Under the pieces are notes generated by a model that saw only the letters and a list, made by a program, of their open reading frames with translations, was not told where the DNA came from and made no database searches. From Nostoc linckia FACHB-104 (GTDB lineage: Bacteria; Cyanobacteriota; Cyanobacteriia; Cyanobacteriales; Nostocaceae), in the NCBI RefSeq assembly GCF_014696615.1, contig NZ_JACJQJ010000029.1, positions 41,276-105,275 on the forward strand: a stretch of 64,000 nt of DNA. The letters are read 5' to 3'. Made by a program: the position numbers and the translations under genes. Shown here piece by piece: positions 48,313 through 55,267 of this stretch; the first letter of the stretch is position 1; each line of letters opens with the position of its first letter.

Positions 48313-48583
48313 GATATAAAAAATAAATTTTTAGCAAGTATCTCTCGTTGTTGAGTTTGTAAAATAGAATAAACAGCTTCAATCTTTTGTGGCATGGGGG
48401 ATTGAGCACTTTAACACCGCTCTAAGATGCTTGCAATACCTTAAAAGCCTTAAATCATAGATGTTTCGAGCTTGACCTGCTAGGCTGAGATCATTACTAT
48501 TTGCAAACTTACCATTTCCAATTAGTAGTTGCTTGTAAAATAGTGTGGAAGCCTATATCAATAAAATATGTTTAGCCATTGTG
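48313..48583 (+). promoter_or_regulatory. Leader region of the CRISPR array
   Basis: About 270 bp without a gene between cas5 and the first repeat. The guide direction inferred from the comM match is +, so transcription should start here or in the cas operon. No clear promoter could be fixed. Confidence 0.4.
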
Positions 48584-48831
48584 GTGCTTCAACATTTTAT
48601 GCCGTCAGGCGTTGAGCAGGCTTTATAAGTAGTGCCGTCCAAAAAAGATAAAACGTACTTCAACATTTTATGCCGTCAGGCGTTGAGCAGCCCAGATGCT
48701 GAGTCCTCATCTGCAAAAATGGTGTATGCTTCAACATTTTATGCCGTCAGGCGTTGGGCAGCGGAAGATTGTGATTAACTTGACTTCGGCTGATTTAGTG
48801 CTTCAGCATTTTATGCCGTCAGGCGTTGAGC
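48584..48831 (+). CRISPR. CAST CRISPR array: four repeats, three spacers
   Basis: Repeats of 36 bp start at 48584, 48655, 48726 and 48798. They share the core CTTCAACATTTTATGCC followed by GTCAGGCGTTGAGCAG. GCC-GTCA-GGC can form the Cas6 hairpin. Repeats 1 and 2 differ by one base. Repeat 3 changes GAG to GGG in the handle and the first base. Repeat 4 changes CAAC to CAGC and loses its last bases. Spacers are 48620-48654, 48691-48725 (35 nt each) and 48762-48797 (36 nt). The third matches comM. Confidence 0.95.
48762..48797 (+). other. Homing spacer matching comM
   Basis: The spacer begins CGGAAGATTGTGATTAAC and matches 38409-38444 with three mismatches. It is the leader-distal spacer and lies between the two divergent repeats. 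It differs from the local comM copy, so it was not recently captured from it. Confidence 0.9.
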
Positions 48832-49226
48832 TTTTATTTCACACTATCGAAAACTAAATATTAACTTGTTAAGGAATGGTTTTAAGAATTAGACTTGTCA
48901 GTTAACAAATAAAGTACCTATCAGCAACTGTAATGAAACAGGGAGAAGCATGATATCAATCGGATACTTTCAGTAGACCACCTACTGAGGATATTTAGTG
49001 AGCTACTCCGCAAGGCATTTGATGAACTGTCTACAAACTTTTTGAAATAGCACTCACTCAGGAAGCGATCGCTTAATATGAAAACTGATATGTTGTGCTC
49101 ACATTAGTCTTTCAAATACCAAATTCCAACAGGTTGTAAAATTTCTGATATTGCTTCTAAAAGCCTCAGCAAAAGAAAGAGACGTGAATTGAACCACGTC
49201 TCTAATTTTCCGTAAATTGTTGATAA
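48832..49226. other. Intergenic region after the array
   Basis: About 395 bp without a supported gene or obvious repeat. It separates the CAST core from the cargo. Confidence 0.45.
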
Positions 49227-49529
49227 CTAAGCTACATCTGCTACTAGCAATCCGTTGGCAGCAATAATTAGAAGCTGGGCTTGTAAAGGAGTGCCACAAC
49301 AGAGTTGGTCATCGCTATTGGAGGGTTGTGCTACCCATTTACCTTCGAGATTCTGATAAAAAGTTCCCAGCAAATGGTAGCCGCTCCAGACTCGGTACAG
49401 TTCTCCAAGCTCATCTGGCACTGAGTCAATCTCGATTTCTGGTGCTATCTCAGTTAACTGGTCAATATAATTCTCAAACTCTGATTTAGCCAAAGTTTCG
49501 TCATCAGATACCTCTTGTGTAATCTTCAT
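49227..49529 (-). CDS. Small acidic protein of unknown function (paralogue 1)
   Basis: I use the ATG at 49527-49529 with GAGG upstream, giving 100 residues. The protein is acidic and soluble. Its core IDSVPDELGELYRVWSGYHLLGTFYQNLEGKW is shared with the next gene on this strand, which makes the two paralogues. The last 25 residues are Leu/Ala-rich (LLIIAANGLLVADVA). I do not recognise a characterised family. Confidence 0.6.
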   Translation of the reverse strand: MKITQEVSDDETLAKSEFENYIDQLTEIAPEIEIDSVPDELGELYRVWSGYHLLGTFYQNLEGKWVAQPSNSDDQLCCGTPLQAQLLIIAANGLLVADVA

Positions 49530-49712
49530 ATCAAATAACCTCACTTATGGGGTTTAACAAAAGGCGATCGCAATCTGTGGACGAAGGGCAATTACTAACT
49601 GTGCGATCGCAGTTCCGTTGCAGTCTTGTGTGATCAAATTCATATTTTTCGCCCTGTCAAAAGTAATAAGAAGAAAGAAGCGCAGTGCGCTTCTTGATGA
49701 TGGGTGTCGTTC

Positions 49713-49991
49713 TTACACAGCTAAAATTGCGTTTATGGCTTCTTGGTCACTGTGCCAAGCCAGGCGCTCATCGCTGTTGCAGGGTTGAGAAATCCAAAGT
49801 CCATCAACATTCTGGTAGAAGGTGCCGAGTAAGTTAATCCCTTTTTCGCCACCCCAGACGCGATACAACTCGCCAAATACATCGGGAACAGAATCGATTT
49901 CGTAGTGTGCTGCTTGCTCTGATTGTTGAACCAGGTAAATCGCAAGGTCAAGTTGGGCGATCGCTTGATTATCTAAAATCGCTTGAGTCAT
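49713..49991 (-). CDS. Small acidic protein of unknown function (paralogue 2)
   Basis: I use the ATG at 49989-49991 with GGAG upstream, giving 92 residues. The core IDSVPDVFGELYRVWGG plus LLGTFYQNVDGLW and QPCNSDERLAW matches the paralogue at 49227-49529. The N-terminal third is helical and differs. It lies upstream of its paralogue on the same strand and divergent from an XRE regulator. Confidence 0.6.
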   Translation of the reverse strand: MTQAILDNQAIAQLDLAIYLVQQSEQAAHYEIDSVPDVFGELYRVWGGEKGINLLGTFYQNVDGLWISQPCNSDERLAWHSDQEAINAILAV

Positions 49992-50155
49992 AATTATGAT
50001 CTCCATAGTTTTGGAATAGAGAGGCGGTTCGTTTTCCAGGCAAGCCGCCTTCTCTATTACCAATCTACCGTAAAGAACTTTATGGTGTCAATATATTTGC
50101 GTAAAGATTTTTGCGCTATACTCCTGATATAAGTTTTTTTATGGGAGAGATACTT

Positions 50156-50368
50156 GTGTCGCGAGTTGCGGAATTAAGAAAACGCTCAGATCTTACACAA
50201 CGGGAGTTAGCCAATTTGATAGGGGTTACAGAAACCACTGTTCGCAATTGGGAAAACAACCGCAGCGGAGTCGAATGGTTTGAGCGTATTGCAAAGCTAT
50301 GTACTGCACTGAACTGTACACCTAATGAATTGTTCGGCTACGAAAAGGTAGGGGAAAGCGATGATTAA
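50156..50368 (+). CDS. XRE-family transcriptional regulator (copy 1)
   Basis: I favour the GTG at 50156 (VSRVAELRKRSDL) with GGGAGAG upstream, giving 70 residues; an ATG at 50141 would add five. The helix-turn-helix is LTQRELANLIGVTETTVRNWENNRSG. The last 8 bp (ATGATTAA) are also the start of the GIY-YIG gene, so translation is coupled. It heads a duplicated XRE/GIY-YIG array. Confidence 0.8.
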   Translation: MSRVAELRKRSDLTQRELANLIGVTETTVRNWENNRSGVEWFERIAKLCTALNCTPNELFGYEKVGESDD

Positions 50369-50777
50369 TCCTTCTACCATCAACCCTCTCACCCTGCCTT
50401 CAGTGGCATTAGAGGAGCGATCGCAGTTACCCATAACACCCTGCATTTACTTCGCAATTGATTCTGAAGGCGTTGTTCAGTATATTGGCAGGGCTGAAAA
50501 TTTAAAACAGCGCTGGGTTTCGCATCATCGTTATGAATACCTGAAGCTTTGTAGTCAGGTGAAAATTTCTTATTTACAAATTGACGACATTGTATTTTTA
50601 CCCGAAATTGAAGCTGCATTAATTAGGCACTTTGACCCTCCAATTAACAGAATGGGGGGAGCCTGGATTAATTCTGTTGACAAGCCAAAAGGATTGAAAG
50701 TAAGGCGAATTGTAAAGCAAGAAGTTGATGCTCCAGGGTTGGGCGATCGCATCAAGCAAGCAAGCAAGGGAAGCTAG
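50361..50777 (+). CDS. GIY-YIG nuclease-fold protein (copy 1)
   Basis: The 138-residue protein has the GIY-YIG core: CIYFAIDSEGVVQYIGRAENLKQRWVSHH (residues 27-55) and a conserved Glu in LPEIEAALIRHFDPPINR. The first motif is IYF instead of GIY, as in many such proteins. The end (LGDRIKQASKGS) is not GIY-YIG sequence but the start of the next XRE protein read through a tetranucleotide repeat. It overlaps the XRE genes on both sides. Confidence 0.8.
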   Translation: MINPSTINPLTLPSVALEERSQLPITPCIYFAIDSEGVVQYIGRAENLKQRWVSHHRYEYLKLCSQVKISYLQIDDIVFLPEIEAALIRHFDPPINRMGGAWINSVDKPKGLKVRRIVKQEVDAPGLGDRIKQASKGS

Positions 50778-50937
50778 CAACCGCCCAGTTACACAGCTTG
50801 CTAAGGAAGTTGGGATATCTCGTAACTATTGGTATCAGTTGGAAGCCGAGGCTGTTTTAGGCGGAGTAGCAGAAGAAACTCTTCGGAAAATCGAAGAAGT
50901 TTTAAGTGTCGATCTGGGAGTACGCTTTAATGATTAA
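50728..50937 (+). CDS. XRE-like regulator (copy 2), frame altered at its start
   Basis: The helix-turn-helix VTQLAKEVGISRNYWYQLEAEAV is intact, followed by LRKIEEVLSVDLGVRF. The start MLQGWAIASSKQAREAS is odd. The natural N-terminus GDRIKQA is found in the GIY-YIG frame, four bases out of phase, at (CAAG)4 (50753-50768). Losing one CAAG unit would restore GDRIKQAREASNRPVTQL. It ends with the ATGATTAA overlap into GIY-YIG copy 2. Confidence 0.6.
   Translation: MLQGWAIASSKQAREASNRPVTQLAKEVGISRNYWYQLEAEAVLGGVAEETLRKIEEVLSVDLGVRFND
50753..50768 (+). repeat. Tetranucleotide repeat (CAAG)4
   Basis: Four perfect CAAG units at the junction between GIY-YIG copy 1 and XRE copy 2. A change of one unit shifts the reading frame. 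Confidence 0.8.
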
Positions 50938-51406
50938 TCCTTCTACTATCAATCCCCTTGCTTTACCCTCAATGCCTTTAGGATGGAAAAAGGCTTTACC
51001 TAAGTGTGCGTGCATATATTTCGCTATTGACGCAAGCAATCAAGTTCAATACATAGGACAAACGCATAATCTTAAGACAAGATGGATTAATCATCACAGG
51101 TTAAAACATTTGCAAGATATGGATGGTGTGCGTCTGGCTTGGATGGAAATAAGCGATACAAGCCTATTACCAGAAATTGAGCAAGCTTTAATCGCTTGGT
51201 TTGATCCACCCATTAATCGACTCAGAGATGGGACGTGCAACCCCTCAACTGACAAGACAAGAGTTTCAACTTACATAGATCAAAGATTAAAAGAGCTTGC
51301 CGAGAAGGTTGGTGCTAGTCAGGGCAGATCTTTGAGCAACTATGTCGAGCAGCTGATTAAGCAGGATGTAATTAGGGCACAGAAGGAGGGAGAAATAACT
51401 GATTGA
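50930..51406 (+). CDS. GIY-YIG nuclease-fold protein (copy 2) with C-terminal extension
   Basis: The 158-residue protein starts MINPSTINPLALPS, almost the same as copy 1 (MINPSTINPLTLPS). It has CIYFAIDASNQVQYIGQTHNLK and LLPEIEQALIAWFDPPINRL. The extra C-terminal 45 residues (STYIDQRLKELAEKVGAS, then LSNYVEQLIKQDV) resemble a ribbon-helix-helix DNA-binding domain. It overlaps XRE copy 2 by 8 bp. Confidence 0.8.
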   Translation: MINPSTINPLALPSMPLGWKKALPKCACIYFAIDASNQVQYIGQTHNLKTRWINHHRLKHLQDMDGVRLAWMEISDTSLLPEIEQALIAWFDPPINRLRDGTCNPSTDKTRVSTYIDQRLKELAEKVGASQGRSLSNYVEQLIKQDVIRAQKEGEITD

Positions 51407-51505
51407 TATTGCGACCAACCCCCTTTCTCTTCCTTCAGTCTCACTGGAAGAGCGATCGCATCTGCTCACAAGGAGCTTATTTACTTTGCTGCCAATTTTG
51501 AATGA
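51399..51505 (+). pseudogene. Decayed third GIY-YIG copy
   Basis: The frame reads IDIATNPLSLPSVSLEERSHL, matching NPLTLPSVALEERSQL of copy 1. It then loses frame at a stretch still similar in DNA to the CIYFAI codons. It begins at the end of copy 2, as copies 1 and 2 begin at the ends of their partners. It is a truncated unit of the array. Confidence 0.65.
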
Positions 51506-51619
51506 AACCAACTATGAACCAACAACTGAATTATTTAACGTGTGCCAAGGCTTAAAAAGCTGTCTCTAAAGAAATGAGAAGAGAGCAAAGTAAGGCGATC
51601 GCTAAAAATTCAATGATGT

Positions 51620-51657
51620 AATATCAAAATTTCTGGATATCCAGAAATTTTGATATT
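51620..51657. repeat. Perfect 38-bp palindrome
   Basis: The left half is AATATCAAAATTTCTGGAT and the right half is its exact complement. The core TTTCTGGATATCCAG recurs at 59642. It could be a terminator, operator or recombination site. Confidence 0.7.
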
Positions 51658-51760
51658 GGCAGCGTCCACAGGCTAGTTACCAGGATTATCGCTATGAAAC
51701 GAAGACAGTGGTCAATACTACATTTTGGTGGGATGCACCTGTTGATCGACGCTGACGGTA

Positions 51761-51908
51761 GGATACAGCTGGCGAATGGTAGGTGACACCCCTCACCCCC
51801 ACGATTTTATAGGGTTTAAGACGCAATCCTCATAATGCGATCGCCTTTTGAAAGCCTTGTTTTATCGTTTAGTTGAGGGGTATTACCCCCTATTCGCCAG
51901 CTGTATCC
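51761..51908. mobile_element. MITE-like element, 148 bp
   Basis: Perfect 17-bp terminal inverted repeats GGATACAGCTGGCGAAT / ATTCGCCAGCTGTATCC, with further partial pairing inside. The 4-bp direct repeat GGTA flanks it (51757-51760 and 51909-51912). Confidence 0.65.
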
Positions 51909-52262
51909 GGTAGGAGTTGGAATTGAGCCTGATTCAAAAGTGGCGATCGCCCTTCAATAAGGACAACTGGCACAAATGGGACTGCTTGGAGTTTGCTCGC
52001 TTTCCTCCAGAACTAATCCTCCCAAACTGCCATAAATTCTTCCCACTCCTGGTCTATGAAGCGGGGATCGCATTCAACTTTACCGCCGCTATCAAATTTG
52101 GGTGCAACTCAGTCTTATCGAGAGTTAAATAAATGACCTGACAAATTTCCTCAACCGCTGGAGGTAATAATTTTGTCTCTGGTTGTGGTGCTTGCGGGAG
52201 TTCATACTTGCCAGTCTAGCAATCGCTTTGGGGTAGGGATAGTTTGGAAAATTTTTTAACCT

Positions 52263-54671
52263 TCAATCCTGTGATGGGTTAGGGGTATGCTGAACTGGTA
52301 GCAGCAGTGTATCTTCAATCTGCTGTCGTACTTCTCGGCTTACATAACACTCGCTTTTTAGGCAATCTACTAGTAGCTGATTTGCATCGTAATACTGCTG
52401 CAACAGTTTTATTTGTTTGCCACTTAACTGCCAATCATGACCAATATTGCGATACTCAATCATTGCGGCTCTGAGTTTTCGAGTCCATGCTTGACCATTT
52501 GTCTGCCACCAATGCTTAAACACTTCTTCATCATTCACCGCAGGTACTTGTCCTTTGAGTTGTTGGAGAGATCGCCTTAATTCGAGGGAGAGGTCACAGT
52601 CAAGGTTGCAGATTCTTTCGAGGTAGCGTCTGAAGTGAAAATCATTGTCGAGGTCAAGGTCGATGCTAATTCGGAGGGTGCTTTCAAGGTAAAAGTCGAG
52701 GTTAAGGTCAAGGCTACTTGTACCGATAGTTTTGAGGTTGCAGTTATAAGCGATGGGGAAGACGAGGAAACGCTGGGTGAAGTTAGTGGCTAAGCCAAAG
52801 GCAGTTCTGAGGGTAAGGGCATCGCCAAAGTCGAGAGCAAGAGTGCTGTCAAGGGCAAGAGCAAGGGGGTTTTCAAGGAAGTAGATGTAGATGTCGTCAC
52901 TGGAGGAATGTATAGTGCCAAAGCCGGCGGGGTTAAGTTTGAAGTAGACAGATCGAACAGCAGCAGATTTATATGGAGAGTCTACAGAACTAGATTTTTC
53001 TTCAACCCATCTGAGAAACTGCTGTAATGTATCATCATTTGCTACGAGGTCATCAATGCGATGTTTCATCAACTGAAAAAAATCATCAGCATCGCCCAAC
53101 ATCCCCACACTCAACAAGAAAACTTCTCGCCAACGCTTGTCGGTGATATGACTATCTAGCTTTTGAAACACCTGCTGAGAATTACAATTTAAGGTTATTT
53201 GTTTAGCGGTGAAAAACTCATGAAATGTTAGATGAGAAAATGAATAAATTCTCCATGCCCGTTCTACCAGTAATCCATGCTGTGCCTCAATGGATTTTAA
53301 TACTGCTTTGCTTTCTAACAGTAATGCTTCTGGGTCGGTTTGGGTATCAGGTAAATTCTTAATGTAATTACTTATGTATTCTTCTGCATCGGTTTCCTTG
53401 AAAAAGTAATTTCCTTTCTCAAAGGTTTCTAAGGCAATCTTGCTCAGTAGGTGTTGTTTATGTTTGAGCGCAAGTTTATGGTATACCTGATCGCGTTCAA
53501 TTCTGCGTGTACCATCCCATTTTTTCAGTAATATATATACTCCTTCTTCGTAAAGATCAGAACGACTAGAAGGAAAATCTGTCGAATCTCCAAACAGCAA
53601 ACATAAAAGTGTCAAGAGTAAGGGATTAGTTGCTAGTTCTTTGATCGGCGGATTTTGTTCGAGCTTTTCAACAAACTGTTGGGCTTTTACGGGGTCTTTA
53701 TCCTGAAACCATTTGGTAGCAAACTTGGTAATCTGTTTTTGATTAAAGTCGGCAACCTCAACCTCAGTAAAGTGTTCAAACTTGTATTCATTGGCAGCAA
53801 TCCGGCAGGTAATCACAAAATAGCTGGCATCGTACTGAGTAGAAACTTTCTCTATTTCTCTTAAAACCCTGTCATTGTCTGCTTGCCTAACTTCATCTAA
53901 CCCATCTAGCAACACAATTGCTCGACCCTGACGCAACAGCGTTTTAGTTATTTCCTGGTCTGAAATATCGTTGAGAGCAAATTGGTCATTGATATATTGC
54001 AATAAACTTGGTTGCTGAGGTTCTTCAGCAAAGGCTTTGAGTGTAATAAAAATTGGAACACGATCGCTTAAAAAGCACCCTAAGTTACATTGAATTGCAA
54101 TTCTCCTTAAAAAGGTTGTCTTGCCTGCCCCTGGCTTTCCTAAAATCATCAGTTTGGAGTATCGTTCAACAGATTTCAAACCTTGAACTCGCTTCTCTAC
54201 CACCCGACTCAGCCCAATGCGCTCAAAGTCTTCAGGTTTGCAATTTTTCAAAAGCTCAGCTATCTCTAAGCGTCTGCGTCCTGTAATTTTTTCCAGAATA
54301 TTGACATCGGTGTAAATGTCATTTAGCCCGATGGGGTGAGTCATGTCCAGAACACGCATCCATCCACATTGTTTTTGGATATATGCGCTCAGTTTTTCTC
54401 TTACCTGTTGCACCAAATCATCAATACTAGGGGTTTTGCCTACTTGCTCTCCCCCTGTTCCTTCCGCAATCTCAACCCAATCTAAATCTAATGCAGTGCA
54501 GATTTCCTGAAATATACGTTTATCAACAGGTTTTCTGGCAAAGCAATTAATGATTGTTTGACGGCTACATCCAACTACTCCTGCTAAATAGTCCTGTGTC
54601 CATCCTTTGAGTTTAAATGCTGCCTTAGCCTGCTCAAGTCCTGCTTTCGATACCTTAAGAGATCGCGTCAT
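52263..54671 (-). CDS. NACHT NTPase with N-terminal helix-turn-helix (NLR-like)
   Basis: The 802-residue protein has an HTH module (residues 8-70, AAFKLKGWTQDYLAGVVGCS), then a NACHT ATPase. Walker A is LGKPGAGKTTFLRR (about 178-190) and Walker B is [11 protein letters not shown] (about 250-260); HLTFHEFFTAK is the usual NACHT end motif. A Leu/Asp-rich region (about 610-700, LDLNLDFYL and DLDLDNDF) follows. The C-terminal helical domain, ending YYDANQLLVDCLKSECYVSR, recalls the short C-terminal domain of bacterial NACHT defence proteins. It is probably an antiphage or signalling ATPase; no separate effector domain is evident. Confidence 0.82.
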   Translation of the reverse strand: MTRSLKVSKAGLEQAKAAFKLKGWTQDYLAGVVGCSRQTIINCFARKPVDKRIFQEICTALDLDWVEIAEGTGGEQVGKTPSIDDLVQQVREKLSAYIQKQCGWMRVLDMTHPIGLNDIYTDVNILEKITGRRRLEIAELLKNCKPEDFERIGLSRVVEKRVQGLKSVERYSKLMILGKPGAGKTTFLRRIAIQCNLGCFLSDRVPIFITLKAFAEEPQQPSLLQYINDQFALNDISDQEITKTLLRQGRAIVLLDGLDEVRQADNDRVLREIEKVSTQYDASYFVITCRIAANEYKFEHFTEVEVADFNQKQITKFATKWFQDKDPVKAQQFVEKLEQNPPIKELATNPLLLTLLCLLFGDSTDFPSSRSDLYEEGVYILLKKWDGTRRIERDQVYHKLALKHKQHLLSKIALETFEKGNYFFKETDAEEYISNYIKNLPDTQTDPEALLLESKAVLKSIEAQHGLLVERAWRIYSFSHLTFHEFFTAKQITLNCNSQQVFQKLDSHITDKRWREVFLLSVGMLGDADDFFQLMKHRIDDLVANDDTLQQFLRWVEEKSSSVDSPYKSAAVRSVYFKLNPAGFGTIHSSSDDIYIYFLENPLALALDSTLALDFGDALTLRTAFGLATNFTQRFLVFPIAYNCNLKTIGTSSLDLNLDFYLESTLRISIDLDLDNDFHFRRYLERICNLDCDLSLELRRSLQQLKGQVPAVNDEEVFKHWWQTNGQAWTRKLRAAMIEYRNIGHDWQLSGKQIKLLQQYYDANQLLVDCLKSECYVSREVRQQIEDTLLLPVQHTPNPSQD

Positions 54672-54744
54672 AGCTGTGAGTGCAACTTTGACATAAGTAT
54701 TACATAACTCTAATAGCCTTCTCTGACCAAGAGTAAGTTGAAAA

Positions 54745-54809
54745 CTCGTACTTTAAAAGAAGAAGAAAAAACCTGGATTTTACCCAGGTATGAACATCGA
54801 AAGTACGAG
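54745..54809 (+). promoter_or_regulatory. Nested hairpin before the small membrane protein gene
   Basis: Outer arms CTCGTACTTT / AAAGTACGAG (perfect 10 bp, 54745-54754 and 54800-54809) enclose an inner ACCTGG / CCAGGT hairpin. The outer right arm ends ten bases before the ATG at 54819. Confidence 0.55.
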
Positions 54810-54818
54810 GCAACAACC

Positions 54819-55157
54819 ATGAAATCTGATAGTCAACCCCGCAATTCCAATCTTAATTCAACTTCGACTGGAGTGCTGTTAAAGCAAGCAGCAGAGAATT
54901 TACCCACCTCCAACGAACAGCCGTTTTATACAATGCTCAAACAGTTGGTAAGCGCTGTCAGCAAAGACAGTAGTAACAATGTTGCAATTGTGGCGATCAC
55001 TGCAATGTTTTTTGCTTTTGCTGTAATGCTGTTGAAACCAGCAACACCTGTAGTTAATCCAAGAGCGATTAACGTGCATAGCAATTCCACTACCACAGTG
55101 ACAAATCACCAAGAGCAAAACCAACGCATTGATGATGGCACTGATCGCGGGTCATAG
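54819..55157 (+). CDS. Small membrane protein (paralogue 1)
   Basis: I use the ATG at 54819, giving 112 residues. A polar N-terminal half contains NLPTSNEQPFYTMLKQLVSAV. A membrane helix follows (VAIVAITAMFFAFAVMLL, about residues 56-75), then a Thr/Asn/Gln-rich tail (TTTVTNHQEQNQRID). A paralogue lies at 58601-58942. It is divergent from the HTH-NACHT gene and precedes the HTH-pentapeptide gene. The function is unknown; a membrane partner of these proteins is possible. Confidence 0.65.
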   Translation: MKSDSQPRNSNLNSTSTGVLLKQAAENLPTSNEQPFYTMLKQLVSAVSKDSSNNVAIVAITAMFFAFAVMLLKPATPVVNPRAINVHSNSTTTVTNHQEQNQRIDDGTDRGS

Positions 55158-55267
55158 TTGAAGAAGCGATCGCCATGCTTGTAAAATTTTTCAACCGAAG
55201 AGTGATCGCTTCACTTAAGTGTGATGGACTTGTGTAAAACTAATGTCATAGTTGTGGCAGGTTGACG

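Larger units (their letters stand above)
51407..52262. other. Intergenic region with remnants, a palindrome and a MITE
   Basis: About 850 bp holding the decayed GIY-YIG copy, the palindrome at 51620-51657, the element at 51761-51908 and a possible remnant on the minus strand (FDSGGKVECDPRFIDQEWEE-like, about 52030-52110). No complete gene is supported. Confidence 0.5.

Noticed and set aside
48620..48725. Spacers 1 and 2 as guides to sites inside this window
   Set aside because: I found no match to either spacer in the window on reading by eye.
49070..49110. Possible left end of the CAST (CTCACATTAGT)
   Set aside because: It resembles ACA followed by a TTAGC-like duplication, but there are no TnsB-type sites before it and no comM sequence after it.
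51917..52132. 71-residue open frame on the + strand
   Set aside because: It starts next to a MITE and lacks family features; a remnant on the opposite strand seems at least as likely.
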